Source: Zetaproteobacteria bacterium CG_4_9_14_3_um_filter_49_83 (GTDB lineage: Bacteria; Pseudomonadota; Zetaproteobacteria; Mariprofundales; Mariprofundaceae). From it: a stretch of 48,787 nt of DNA. Positions 1-9,432 of the stretch are shown one piece after another; position 1 is the stretch's first letter, and each line of letters begins with the position of its first letter. The notes beneath the pieces are model-generated. The model had not been told where the DNA came from. It did no database searches and was given only the letters and a program-made list of their open reading frames with translations. Both the position numbers and the translations under genes were made by a program. The DNA is taken from positions 1 to 48,787 of the forward strand of contig PFXG01000089.1 in NCBI GenBank assembly GCA_002791545.1, given 5' to 3'.

Positions 1-108
1 CGCGTATCTGATTGCCTTGAGCTGTGCGTCTGCATACCACTTGTTCTCTTGCCCGGTGAATGCTTTGAATATCCTGTTGTTCAATATTTTTAATGATTGA
101 TTGGGCAT
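1..108 (-). CDS. Partial ORF of unknown function at left edge
   Basis: An open frame reads leftward from an ATG at 108 to the window edge without a stop, giving 36 residues beginning MPNQSLKILNNRIFKAFTG and continuing with a basic, aromatic stretch. The composition looks protein-like, but I recognise no family. No clear ribosome-binding site precedes the ATG. It overlaps the broken end of the neighbouring plus-strand remnant, which would fit an element that inserted into that gene; this is inference. It could also be a chance frame. Confidence 0.25.
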   Translation of the reverse strand, partial: MPNQSLKILNNRIFKAFTGQENKWYADAQLKAIRYA

Positions 109-271
109 TTTGAGTTGGCTATATCGCAAAAATATTCGAAATGATGATGACTCGTGGCAGCAAATGGAGTCATATATCGATGCTCACTCCGAAGCTCAAT
201 TTAGCCATGGGGTTTGTCCAGAGTGCCAAAAACAACTAAAGGATGAAATGCAGGAGATATTTAACAAATGA
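101..271 (+). pseudogene. Remnant C-terminus of a PAS/GGDEF-type sensor protein
   Basis: The frame ending with TGA at 269-271 contains IRNDDDSWQQMESYI, then HSEAQFSHGVCPEC. This matches the conserved C-terminal tail found on many bacterial PAS or response-regulator sensor proteins (consensus around IRDDxGxW, then FSHGICPEC). In those proteins a Cys-rich CxxC-type stretch normally comes just before; here it is replaced by LSWLYRKN, and an in-frame TGA at 98-100 cuts the frame off. I therefore read this as a degenerate 3' fragment rather than a working gene. The rest of the gene is absent or lies beyond the window. Confidence 0.6.
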
Positions 272-391
272 TTTTCAGCTTCATGTGGCATGCAAAAGGG
301 GGCTGCTTCTTAAGGTTTGCGTCGACCACCTGAGTCAGTCCCGATGTCAGTCCCGATTGCTTAAACGCGCTTATACTGTTAAACATCTCCC
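272..391. other. Intergenic stretch with tandem 12-mer
   Basis: About 120 bp between the sensor remnant and the membrane protein at 392. It holds the tandem repeat at 334-357 and a TATACT hexamer at 372-377 that could be a -10 element, but no convincing -35 lies at the right distance. No gene is visible. Confidence 0.4.
334..357. repeat. Tandem GTCAGTCCCGAT x2
   Basis: Two perfect head-to-tail copies of GTCAGTCCCGAT occupy 334-345 and 346-357. The 11-base core TCAGTCCCGAT recurs at 10851-10861, upstream of another plus-strand gene. The role is unknown: it could be an operator, or a trace of a dispersed repeat family. Confidence 0.7.
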
Positions 392-1267
392 ATGATGAGA
401 AAATTAACCCTGACTGTGCTGTTGCTGGTCTGTAGCGCGCTGTTTTATGTTGCATCGTTTCAAAAAATGCCGCTGGCTGACGATCTGGCAGATCGATATT
501 TTACTGAGTCGATTCAGGCGGCGTCGCTGGCGTATGCGACCACGCGCGGTGTGAATGCGGTGGTCTCGGTGATCAAGGAGTCCGAACTGGACCTGGCACC
601 TGCCGGCGTTGGTGTGACCATTGCCGTAGGGCAGGTACTTGATCCGATTGATGATATGACCGAACGCCTTTCGTCGCTGCTGGTAGCGGCGATTGCTTCA
701 CTGGGGATTCAGAAGATCGGTTTTGAAGTCAGTGCCATTGTCTCATTCAAGGCGATTGCGCTGCTGCTGGGGCTGGCCGTTCCACTGCTCTGGTTGTATC
801 AGCCGGTGTCTGTATTACTGCTGCAATGGCTGATCAAGGCGGCGTTTGTGTTGTTGCTGTTGCGCTTTATGTTGCCCGTTTCGGCGCTGGTCAGCGATAC
901 GCTGTATCAGCACTGGTTACAGCCGGAAGTGACGGCGGCATTGCAGAAGCTGGATGTGGTTTCCCGCAGCTATCGGGAGGTCAGCACTTTGCCTGCCACG
1001 CAAAGCAGTGGTTTTTTCTCATCGTTGACCGATGCGGCTGCCGATAAAATCGAACGCACCCGCCAGTTGTTTCTGAAAACGCTGGATCATGTGGATTCCA
1101 TCATCAGTGCGCTGCTTAGTCTGATGACGGCATATCTGGCGATTTTTGTTGTGCAGGTGGTGCTGTTGCCTGTGTTCATGCTATGGCTGCTTGTCGGGAT
1201 TTTCCGCAGCAAGGTGCTGGATCAGTTAAGCGGCGATATTGCCGCGATCGGTATGCGAACGAATTGA
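392..1267 (+). CDS. Hypothetical multi-pass membrane protein
   Basis: A 291-residue protein I do not recognise. It opens with a basic MMRK and a hydrophobic stretch (about residues 5-22) that is a signal peptide or first membrane segment. Further hydrophobic segments lie near residues 115-138, 140-165 and 240-270. Between them is a soluble part with alternating charged and small residues (about 170-235). Either of two adjacent ATGs (392 or 395) could be the start; neither has a strong ribosome-binding site. The gene converges on pbpC with only six bases between the two stop codons, so the two transcripts probably overlap at their 3' ends. No function is proposed. Confidence 0.75.
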   Translation: MMRKLTLTVLLLVCSALFYVASFQKMPLADDLADRYFTESIQAASLAYATTRGVNAVVSVIKESELDLAPAGVGVTIAVGQVLDPIDDMTERLSSLLVAAIASLGIQKIGFEVSAIVSFKAIALLLGLAVPLLWLYQPVSVLLLQWLIKAAFVLLLLRFMLPVSALVSDTLYQHWLQPEVTAALQKLDVVSRSYREVSTLPATQSSGFFSSLTDAAADKIERTRQLFLKTLDHVDSIISALLSLMTAYLAIFVVQVVLLPVFMLWLLVGIFRSKVLDQLSGDIAAIGMRTN

Positions 1268-1273
1268 ATTCGG

Positions 1274-3490
1274 CTACTTGACAGAAAAGCCGATGTTTTG
1301 CGTCTGCTGACTGCGGCCATCGCTCCAGATCTTTGCCCGGACAGTGTGCGCACCTTTTACCAGCGGCCAGAGATATCGCCTCTCCTCCGGCCCCGTGGTG
1401 GCGACGAGTTTGCCATCAACTTGCCAATCTATTTTTTGAATCGTTTGCGCTGCCACTACTTGCATGGGGAAAGCTTCAAGCTGATCCGGAATCCGTGGAT
1501 CCAGTGCCATTTGCAGGCCGGGGGTTGGCATGCTCAGATATGGCGGCGTAAGCGCGGCGCTTTGTGTTGCGCCTTCGTTATCATCCACAGACTGACTCGC
1601 TTCCGGCAGTTGCTCAGGACGAAACCACTCGACCAGCGACGGACATTGGGCAGTCGCAATGTGTCCGGTGGCCTGACACACTTTCACCGGCTGAAGTCGC
1701 GGACTGAAATATAAAGGTCTGGACTCACCATGGCGCGCCAGCTCGGCAAACACCGAGCGAACCGCCAGTGCCGGGCCGGTTGAACCTGTCACCTCCTGCA
1801 TCAATTCACGATCCAGATTACCCATCCAGATACCGACGACATAACGGTGAGAATAACCAATCGCCCAGGCATCCCGGTAATTGGTTGAGGTGCCGGTTTT
1901 GATGGCGGTTTGCAGCGGAAAACTGAGCAAGCTGCTGCTACCGAACTCCAGCGCACGTGCTTGTGAATCCGACAGAATATCGGAAATAATGGATGTGATA
2001 TCGGCATGAAATATCTGCCGAGGCGGCGTTGTTGTAATTATTTCCGGACTAAGCCTGAGCGCTTGCCACTGCCCCTGATTGGCCAGCGTCGCATAGGCCT
2101 GAACCAGTTCGAACAGCGTCACTTCGCCGTTGCCTAAAGCCAGTCCTTCACCATAAAACTCAGCGTTTTCCTTCAGGCTGGTAAACCCCAGCTGATGCAG
2201 GCGATAGAGAAAATCAGTGACGCCGGTGAACTGGATAGCGCGTATGGCGGGGATATTCAGCGAATTACCCAGTGCATCACGCAGCCGCAATGGGCCATAG
2301 TGGTTGCGGCTGTAGTTATGATAATTATGCAGTCCTGAACCGATGGCATGGGACAAGGGGCTATCAAGAATGATCGTGGCCGCATGCCATCCCTTTTCCA
2401 TCGCCAGCGCATAAAGCAGCGGTTTCAGCGTTGAACCGGGTTGGCGGGGGGTGGTGACCGCATCAATATCGCTGCCGACAGCATTCGCCCAGGCCAGCAC
2501 TTCACCGCTTTGATGATCGACCACAAGCGCTGCTGCATGATGTACATTGCGCTGGGCCAACGCCTGCAATCGTTGCTCTAAAATCGCCTGCACATGGCTA
2601 TTCAACACGCCATCCAGCGTGGTACTCAGGCGAGCCCTGGAACTTTGGCTCTGGCTTGCTGCAGCTTTCCATTGTGCCTGAACCTGCTCGATAAAACGCG
2701 GGGCAACAAAGGCGAGTTCTGATGCTTGCAGATCCCATGGCGAAACATCGCTTTGGAGCTGTTCGAAGGCATCGGTGCTGATCAGGCCTTGCGCTTGCAT
2801 TTGCACAGCCAGCCGTATGAGCGGCTGCTCCAGCCGTTCTGGATGCGAAAACAGATCCATTCTTCCAGGTGCCCGAACCAGTGTAGCAAGCGCCAGCATT
2901 TCGCGCAGATTCAGCGTTTCCAGATCGCGACCAAAATAACCTCGTGCCGCCTGCGCCACACCGCGCCACTGGCGGGCATAGGGAACCTGATTCAGATAAA
3001 ACTCCAGAATCTCAGCTTTGCTGAAACGCTGCTCCAGTCGAGATGCCTCAAAACCTTCCAGCCAGCGCGAGAACAATGTGCGTGGTCTTGGGTGCAGCAG
3101 GCGGATCACCTGCTCGGAAATCGTGCTGGCGCCGCGCACTTTTTTGCCCGCTTTCAGATTTTGCCAGACGGCATGCAGCCGCGCCTGCCAGTCAACACCG
3201 TGATGGCTGGCAAAACGACGGTCTTCAGCTTCAATAAATGCCTGTTGTAACTGTATGGGTATCGCATAAAGCGGTCTGATTTCCGTCAGGTTCCATGCGT
3301 GCTGGTAGCTGATGTTTAAAACATTAGCGTTTCGATCCAGCAACTGAGGCTGCTTATCACCTTGCGTCAGCGCCACCAGTGAGTCCGGTATAGCCTGCAA
3401 ATTTGACAGCGTAGCCATGAAAAGCAGCGCCGACAGACTGAGTGATGCAAAGGCCAAACCTTGCAGTAAGCGTTTACGGCTCACATACAT
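1274..3490 (-). CDS. pbpC: Penicillin-binding protein 1C (bifunctional transglycosylase/transpeptidase)
   Basis: A peptidoglycan synthase anchored in the inner membrane, 738 residues. An N-terminal anchor (about 8-30) is followed by a family-51 glycosyltransferase domain with E89-DRRF carrying the catalytic glutamate and RGASTISEQ at 119-127. The transpeptidase domain has S353-TLK, S410-LN and K531-TGTS, the three classical penicillin-binding motifs. The C-terminal part beyond about 640 resembles the small beta-rich domain seen in PBP1C proteins (BiPBP_C). The gene lies 27 bp downstream of the alpha-2-macroglobulin gene on the same strand. That pairing is typical in Gram-negative bacteria, where the macroglobulin is thought to protect and PBP1C to repair the wall. 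The motifs are intact, so activity is expected. Confidence 0.95.
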   Translation of the reverse strand: MYVSRKRLLQGLAFASLSLSALLFMATLSNLQAIPDSLVALTQGDKQPQLLDRNANVLNISYQHAWNLTEIRPLYAIPIQLQQAFIEAEDRRFASHHGVDWQARLHAVWQNLKAGKKVRGASTISEQVIRLLHPRPRTLFSRWLEGFEASRLEQRFSKAEILEFYLNQVPYARQWRGVAQAARGYFGRDLETLNLREMLALATLVRAPGRMDLFSHPERLEQPLIRLAVQMQAQGLISTDAFEQLQSDVSPWDLQASELAFVAPRFIEQVQAQWKAAASQSQSSRARLSTTLDGVLNSHVQAILEQRLQALAQRNVHHAAALVVDHQSGEVLAWANAVGSDIDAVTTPRQPGSTLKPLLYALAMEKGWHAATIILDSPLSHAIGSGLHNYHNYSRNHYGPLRLRDALGNSLNIPAIRAIQFTGVTDFLYRLHQLGFTSLKENAEFYGEGLALGNGEVTLFELVQAYATLANQGQWQALRLSPEIITTTPPRQIFHADITSIISDILSDSQARALEFGSSSLLSFPLQTAIKTGTSTNYRDAWAIGYSHRYVVGIWMGNLDRELMQEVTGSTGPALAVRSVFAELARHGESRPLYFSPRLQPVKVCQATGHIATAQCPSLVEWFRPEQLPEASQSVDDNEGATQSAALTPPYLSMPTPGLQMALDPRIPDQLEAFPMQVVAAQTIQKIDWQVDGKLVATTGPEERRYLWPLVKGAHTVRAKIWSDGRSQQTQNIGFSVK

Positions 3491-3517
3491 CCTGGCAAAT
3501 GGCTCAACTGCAACTTA

Positions 3518-6500
3518 TTACATGTCACCGTTAGCCTCAACCTGCAATTGCGCAGGTGCACCCTGGCCGAATACATCCGGATCATACATCTCTTCTGCAT
3601 GCAGCGGCGGTACACTGAATGCTCCGCTTGCAATGGCCTGCGCCGTATACGAAAGATGGTAATTGCCTGCGGGCAGATATTCGGAGTAAAAACGCACCGA
3701 ATCATGCCGAAGCTCTTTATGGTAAAAACTCCAGCGGGAATAATCGTAGGAAATCCAGTCCTGATATTGATACCAGAACGAGTCGCCCGCATAGACTCCG
3801 CCCGCCTGATTGGCATCGACAACGGATGCCGTAGCCAGATCACGATTCACCGGCTCCAGACCGCCGGGTACCGGGTCATCCACCACCACAAAATTACGCG
3901 GCGCCGGTAACGACAGATAAAGATCCACACGCACCAGTTCACCACGTTGAATTTGCATTGGCGATGTCAAACGCACCCAGCCGCTGTCGCGTTGCACGTG
4001 ATATTCCCGCCGTGCTTCAATGCCTGCATTGATGCCATGCTTTTTCAGTTCTTTGGGCGAAAAGCTCAGGCGTGTGGCGTAGTAGTAGCGGCCCTCGCCT
4101 TGCTTGTGTAAATCGACTTTTGTTTTACGCCCCGGATCACCGGCCTGCACCGGCCGCTCGAATAATACAGGGGGATCTTTCACATCAGTGAATGCTGCCG
4201 TTTCGCCCATCGGTGTATCATCCATGCTCGCCTGTAAGGTAAAATGAGGCGGAACTTGCTCATACTCGCGACTGAAATCGATCAGCGCATTCATGCAGAA
4301 CATATTCTCCTGCGTATTTTGCCAATAGCCATTCCTGTTGCGGCTCTGGCTGATGAAACGCACCAGCTTAAACGGTGTGGCACTGTCTTTGTGGTTGACC
4401 CGCTCAAACTCAAGCAGTGACGTGAGCACGGCGCAATTGCTGCGCAGCGGTGTGGCAAGAATCCGTTCAAAGCCACTTTGTACGGGCTCACTGAACATAA
4501 ACTTGCCGCCCGTCTCATTGGCGGTGGCATACAGCATATCCACCACTTTCTGTTGCAGCGTTAAATCCGCCCCGATGGCAGTGGCCGCTTGCAGATAGTG
4601 GGCCTTGCCGAAAAGACTCATCTGCGGCAGATATTTTTGATAACGCAGTAAATCATTGTGCGATACTTTGCCATTACTCGCCAAAGCCGCCAAAGCGACA
4701 GCGCGCACCGTTGAGGACATACCACTGGAGTAGAAGCTCGGCAGCACTTCCTGGCGCAACAGCTTAAGCAGATAGCCATGTAATTTCTGTTCCACCTGCT
4801 GCGGCACCTGATAACCGCTATTTTTCAGCCAGTTAAAAGCCAGCGCCGTATAGGCACTCAGGTAGGGACTCACATATTCATTGGCAGGAATATAATAGAC
4901 CATGCCACCGTTGGGTGCCTGATGCGTCGATGCCAGATTCAGCGTATCCTGCGTCAGCGAATCACTGAGATTCCATGTGAAAGTATCGGCGATATAGGGT
5001 TTCAGGTTACGGTAGTGCGCAGCCATAACCGCCTTACTCAACTTTTGTTCCCAACAGATATACGGGTAATCACGCATATATTCGAACGCAGTTTCCACGC
5101 CATTGATAACACTTGATGAGGCCACGACAGAAACACTTCCCATATCATCGCGCATATTTTCAGGGAACTGAACAGACTCACTCAAATCGCTTGTTGTGGT
5201 CGTTCCATAGGTGGCTGCACTCTCCAGTGCTTTGAGTTTATGCACTGGCAGGCGTACCCGCGTTGCATCTGAATCCAGCGCATCTCCGGCTCGCACCGTG
5301 AAAATGATCTCGCCATCAGCACCAGCGGTGACAGGAAATTCGACATATTGGCGTTTAAAAGGTTCCGCATAGATATCCACGAGCATTTCCGACGGGCCCG
5401 TGATGGCGCCTGCGGCATGCACTTTCACCTTGAGCTGGCGCATCTGTTGGGTCCGGTTCATGACACTGAAGCGAGCGGTAAATGTATCTCGTTCAATCAC
5501 CTGATTGGGCAATGCCGTGCGGATTTCAGTGGGTTGATTGACTTTGAAGTTGGCCTCGCCCAGACCCATTTTATCGTCTTTGGTCACAGCCATCGCCAGC
5601 ACCCGCCAGCCGGTGAGATTATCCGGCAGGGCAAAAGTGATTTCCGCTTCGCCATGTTTGTCGGCTACAACAGACGGATTCCAGTAACTGACAAACTTGA
5701 ATATTGAACGCAAATTCAGATCCGAACCGCCATCGCCGCCGGCATTGGCTCCCTTGGCTTCAAATTTCTGTTTGCCGACGAGCATTTTTAACAGGTTATA
5801 ATTTTCCAGATCCAGCGGCTCCAGATTGTAGAAGCCCCGCAACGGGTCAAAATTTCGCGTGCCGCCCGATAATAAATCAAATACCGACTCATCCAGCACG
5901 GCCACGGCCATTTCCACCGGCTCCTGTTGCCAGCCGGGTGTACGTGCTTTGAGTTTAACCTTGACCGTTTCCCGTGGTTTGTAGGTTTGCCGTTCTGGCT
6001 TAACACTGACCTTGATCTGTTTGGCCGGATCGATAACCGGCACCGTGATATAACCCATACGGAAAGCGGGTTTACCCAGATCGACCTGATCTTCACTCAA
6101 TGGCTTATCGACACGCGGGGAGGTAACCACAACGGAAAGATAAAAGCCGGGCAGATCATCGGCCTCCACAGGAACCTCGATCACCTCAGTGGCATCGTTA
6201 AGTACTTTCACCCACTTTTTCATCACCCCGAAACGCTCTTTGGTGATCAGCGCCCGGCCACCCGGATAAGGGTTCTGCACCAGATAACGTGCCGTATCGC
6301 CTACCTTGTATTCGTTCTTTTCAGCGGTGATTTGCAGCTCATGCCCTTCCGGCATTTCCCACAGCACTTCACCTTTACCCAGAGCCCAGCGGTAACTTTG
6401 ACTCTGGTGCGCTTGTCCCGAACTATCGCTGGTGGAAACCTCCAAACGGTAATAGCCGGTCTCAGGTGGCGTGAACTCGCACAATGAGGGCGTTTCGCTT

Positions 6501-9277
6501 GTGGTAAGGTTACATGTTTGCAGTGGCTCCCACGTGTGACTGTATTGCGTCAGGTAAGCATTACCCGAACCTTTGACACGTGCGGCTTTGGTTATCCGCT
6601 GAAGCACAGAAAGCTGGATGTTGTGGCCCTCAACAGCTTCGCCGTAACTATCGATGACGATGCCTTCGAGGCTGGCTTTTTTGCCCGCATGTAATATCCA
6701 GTCAGACTGACGGATACCGGCAAAGCGGTCTCGGCTGACAAAGCTGGCCGAGCTGCTGCCAGCGACAAATTTCCCACGCTCGTCGCGCACGGCACTTTCA
6801 ACGGTCAAACGGCCATGCAGGATATAACTTTGCGGCAGCACAAATGGTGTCATCCACTCGCCATTGGCGTCCAGCATGCCCTGCGACTGATGCAAAACCT
6901 GACTGTCACTGTAGTTCTGGCTGTCAAACCGGAAGCCTTCGAACTTCGGGTTTTTGGAGTAAATCGGCGTTGGCACCAGCGTGGCGGTGACGCGGGCTCC
7001 GGCTTCGGCGTACGGCCCGCCGGCATGTAATCTGGCATGCGTCGCTACATGAACGCTTGAGCCGACAGTGAAAAGATCGCCATTGAGTTCACTGACCACG
7101 TGAAACGGCGAAGGCGTAAAATCACTGACCAGCACTTTTAACGGCTCCCACTGTTCATCTGTGAAGTTGCTGTTCAGGTAAAAGTGATACCAGCCAACAG
7201 CAGCGGTTTCAGGAACAATGAACTCACCGGCATAAGCACCAAAATCGTTGAGCGTGATCTCACGTACTTCATGCATGGTTTTACCCATGGGGTCGACCAC
7301 TTTTAAAGCATATTTGCCTGCGGGGGCGGCAGTAAATTGTTTGTTATCCTGATTGCGCGCATACAGCTTGAATTCAACGGTGCTTCCGGCTTTGTAAATG
7401 CCCTGCGCCGTGGTTCCCCATGTGCGAATATGGCCGAACTTTTTGCGGCTTTGATTCGGTATATATTTGCCGGCACTGCCACCCGGGTTGGCGAAAAATT
7501 CATAATACATCGAAAGTAAAGCGATATCGTCGCCTTTACCCACCCGCACCATCAGTCGTTGTTCATGTGGATTAGACCGATGTCTGTACAGATTGGCGGG
7601 GTCGAGGCTTTCACTGCCAGCCAGCATCGCTACACCATCACGGTCTGTGGTGGCGCTGCTCAGGCTGGCGGGTGTTGCCTGAGGGGCGAGCATGTCTCCC
7701 AGATAAATATCAACCTTTGCGCCGGAAACCGCTCTGCCGCTATGCATATCCGTCACCCAGACCAGCGTATTGAAATGGCCGCTTTTCACATGCACTTGAA
7801 ACGGCGTGACCTGACTGAAGAACCAGGGCGTGTAAGCTGATTCATCCGGCGTGATGGTAAGCGTACCCGTGACCACGCCGGAAGCGGCGGGCAACAGCTC
7901 GCGAATTTTAATCGGATGGCGATATGCAATGTCTTCGGCCTTTGGCAGCTTTTCCACTGACTGCTGATTCAGCTTTACGCCATCAGCATCCTGCGTGCTG
8001 TATTGAATATTCAACGAATCGATATTGGTGACCACAATTGGCAGATGTGTATCCACACCTTTTTCCAGCACCGAAACATTGTGCTCAAAATGGTAGTCCG
8101 GTGTGCGATGGTCGGTACGGAATTTCATGTCGATATCGCCAGAAATTTTGCGCCCGAACTCATCGGCGAGAGCACCGTTGAGTAGCAGTTGATAGTCCTG
8201 ATACGCTTTAAGGTTCTCCGGCAGGTGGATATAATAGACGCGGTTCTTTTCATAGGCCTGACGCAAATATGAGCCGTCATATAAGCGTGCCCACGGGTCG
8301 TAGTCGGTTCGTCCACCGGCAAGATCAGGTATCAGCCGGATATTCTGTTTTACTTCATCTTTGATAACCGGCGCGGAAAAGCGCAAGGCAACCCAGTTTA
8401 ATGGATTGCAGGCCGCGTAAGCATCAACCGCTGCATTGTTCTCCATCCCGTTGCCAGCTATCCCGTTTGCTGCATCAAAATTGATCAGCAAAGGCTGATT
8501 TTTATTGTCCCGGCACTCGATGCCGAGAAAGCGGAATTCGGGGAAAGTATCAAAGCGAACAATGGTTTTCTGCTCATTACCGGGCAGCAAGCCCGCTGCG
8601 GGCTGAATACCGGCATAGACAAACAGGCTTACCGGGCTATTAAGCGGCAATTCCTGCGCGGGTGAAATCTGTATGTCACTTACGGCATCGAGCGCCTTCA
8701 CGTTATCGGGAACGTTGATAGAGACCGGAATTTTTGAACCACCCGGCGTCACAAAGCGGAATGATTCTTTTAACGATGAGAGACGTACGCTTTGATTGAA
8801 ATTCAGATGAATCACCGGCATGCCCGGTGCCGTCCATGTTTGAAAATAATAGTATGTAATGGCTGGCCGGATGGTGGAAAACTGATGTGTTTGTTGACGT
8901 TGCATGCCGATGCCATCTTCAGTGATGATGCCGGGTTTGATATGAATCTGGTAGTGCGTGGCGGGCTTCATCATCGCTTGTTGCCCCAGCTGACAGGCCA
9001 GCGATGTTGTGTTCAACCAGCGCCACTCGCAGGCCAGTTGGGGTGAAATGGTGATCGGAATCTGACTTGCCTCGCGCGCCATTTCGCCCACCGGCACAAC
9101 CGGTCGGTTGAATTCAAAAACGATTTGCCGGGATGGCTGAATTTGCTCGCCGCTTGGCGTGATGCGGGTGATTTTTAACGGGTCTTTATTTTGATGAATC
9201 TCAGCAGAATCAAATGCTGCATAGGCCGGTTGCTGCATGGCCAGCAGTAAAATAAGTATTGCGTAGATATATCCCAT
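3518..9277 (-). CDS. Bacterial alpha-2-macroglobulin family protein
   Basis: A 1919-residue periplasmic protease-trap protein. The start at 9277 is chosen because MGYIYAILILLLAMQQPAYA is a good signal peptide and GGGAGGGA sits just upstream; the open frame extends 36 codons further but those residues do not look like an export signal. The N-terminal half has repeated macroglobulin-like beta domains. C1408-WEQ fits the CxEQ thioester motif that covalently captures attacking proteases, followed by the helical thioester domain. Near the C-terminus a stretch beginning LSLPAPRNFVVVDDPVPGG is characteristic of the family. No lipobox cysteine follows the signal peptide, so unlike E. coli YfhM it appears to be soluble rather than a lipoprotein. 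It shares an operon with pbpC. Confidence 0.93.
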   Translation of the reverse strand: MGYIYAILILLLAMQQPAYAAFDSAEIHQNKDPLKITRITPSGEQIQPSRQIVFEFNRPVVPVGEMAREASQIPITISPQLACEWRWLNTTSLACQLGQQAMMKPATHYQIHIKPGIITEDGIGMQRQQTHQFSTIRPAITYYYFQTWTAPGMPVIHLNFNQSVRLSSLKESFRFVTPGGSKIPVSINVPDNVKALDAVSDIQISPAQELPLNSPVSLFVYAGIQPAAGLLPGNEQKTIVRFDTFPEFRFLGIECRDNKNQPLLINFDAANGIAGNGMENNAAVDAYAACNPLNWVALRFSAPVIKDEVKQNIRLIPDLAGGRTDYDPWARLYDGSYLRQAYEKNRVYYIHLPENLKAYQDYQLLLNGALADEFGRKISGDIDMKFRTDHRTPDYHFEHNVSVLEKGVDTHLPIVVTNIDSLNIQYSTQDADGVKLNQQSVEKLPKAEDIAYRHPIKIRELLPAASGVVTGTLTITPDESAYTPWFFSQVTPFQVHVKSGHFNTLVWVTDMHSGRAVSGAKVDIYLGDMLAPQATPASLSSATTDRDGVAMLAGSESLDPANLYRHRSNPHEQRLMVRVGKGDDIALLSMYYEFFANPGGSAGKYIPNQSRKKFGHIRTWGTTAQGIYKAGSTVEFKLYARNQDNKQFTAAPAGKYALKVVDPMGKTMHEVREITLNDFGAYAGEFIVPETAAVGWYHFYLNSNFTDEQWEPLKVLVSDFTPSPFHVVSELNGDLFTVGSSVHVATHARLHAGGPYAEAGARVTATLVPTPIYSKNPKFEGFRFDSQNYSDSQVLHQSQGMLDANGEWMTPFVLPQSYILHGRLTVESAVRDERGKFVAGSSSASFVSRDRFAGIRQSDWILHAGKKASLEGIVIDSYGEAVEGHNIQLSVLQRITKAARVKGSGNAYLTQYSHTWEPLQTCNLTTSETPSLCEFTPPETGYYRLEVSTSDSSGQAHQSQSYRWALGKGEVLWEMPEGHELQITAEKNEYKVGDTARYLVQNPYPGGRALITKERFGVMKKWVKVLNDATEVIEVPVEADDLPGFYLSVVVTSPRVDKPLSEDQVDLGKPAFRMGYITVPVIDPAKQIKVSVKPERQTYKPRETVKVKLKARTPGWQQEPVEMAVAVLDESVFDLLSGGTRNFDPLRGFYNLEPLDLENYNLLKMLVGKQKFEAKGANAGGDGGSDLNLRSIFKFVSYWNPSVVADKHGEAEITFALPDNLTGWRVLAMAVTKDDKMGLGEANFKVNQPTEIRTALPNQVIERDTFTARFSVMNRTQQMRQLKVKVHAAGAITGPSEMLVDIYAEPFKRQYVEFPVTAGADGEIIFTVRAGDALDSDATRVRLPVHKLKALESAATYGTTTTSDLSESVQFPENMRDDMGSVSVVASSSVINGVETAFEYMRDYPYICWEQKLSKAVMAAHYRNLKPYIADTFTWNLSDSLTQDTLNLASTHQAPNGGMVYYIPANEYVSPYLSAYTALAFNWLKNSGYQVPQQVEQKLHGYLLKLLRQEVLPSFYSSGMSSTVRAVALAALASNGKVSHNDLLRYQKYLPQMSLFGKAHYLQAATAIGADLTLQQKVVDMLYATANETGGKFMFSEPVQSGFERILATPLRSNCAVLTSLLEFERVNHKDSATPFKLVRFISQSRNRNGYWQNTQENMFCMNALIDFSREYEQVPPHFTLQASMDDTPMGETAAFTDVKDPPVLFERPVQAGDPGRKTKVDLHKQGEGRYYYATRLSFSPKELKKHGINAGIEARREYHVQRDSGWVRLTSPMQIQRGELVRVDLYLSLPAPRNFVVVDDPVPGGLEPVNRDLATASVVDANQAGGVYAGDSFWYQYQDWISYDYSRWSFYHKELRHDSVRFYSEYLPAGNYHLSYTAQAIASGAFSVPPLHAEEMYDPDVFGQGAPAQLQVEANGDM

Positions 9278-9432
9278 TATCTTCCCTCCCCGCCACGATG
9301 TGTTGTCAGTTTTCAGCATATCTGGCCACACACATGACTTATCCGGGTTAAACTGGGCTAAGCTGAAGGGTATGTCATCATCCATGTGGATGATAACAGC
9401 TTGTTTTTTTGAAGTTTTGCCGAATATTCTAC
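9278..9432. other. Leader region of the macroglobulin/pbpC operon
   Basis: 155 bp separating the amidohydrolase stop from the macroglobulin start, both on the minus strand. It contains the inverted repeat at 9377-9394 and a run of seven T on the plus strand near 9405. That run is on the wrong strand to terminate the amidohydrolase transcript. A promoter for the macroglobulin gene is expected here but none is clear. Confidence 0.35.
9377..9394. repeat. Inverted repeat ATCATCC-atgt-GGATGAT
   Basis: Perfect seven-base arms around a four-base centre, about 100 bp upstream of the macroglobulin start. It could be a regulator-binding palindrome or an RNA hairpin after the amidohydrolase gene. No T-tract follows on the minus strand, which argues against an intrinsic terminator. 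Confidence 0.4.

Noticed and set aside
5927-6487. 186-codon plus-strand frame inside the macroglobulin gene
   Set aside because: Opposite a well-supported gene, with His/Phe/Leu-rich shadow composition and no start signal.
9399-9412. AACA/TGTT hairpin followed by seven T as a terminator
   Set aside because: The T run is on the plus strand, while both neighbouring genes are on the minus strand, and the stem is only four bases.
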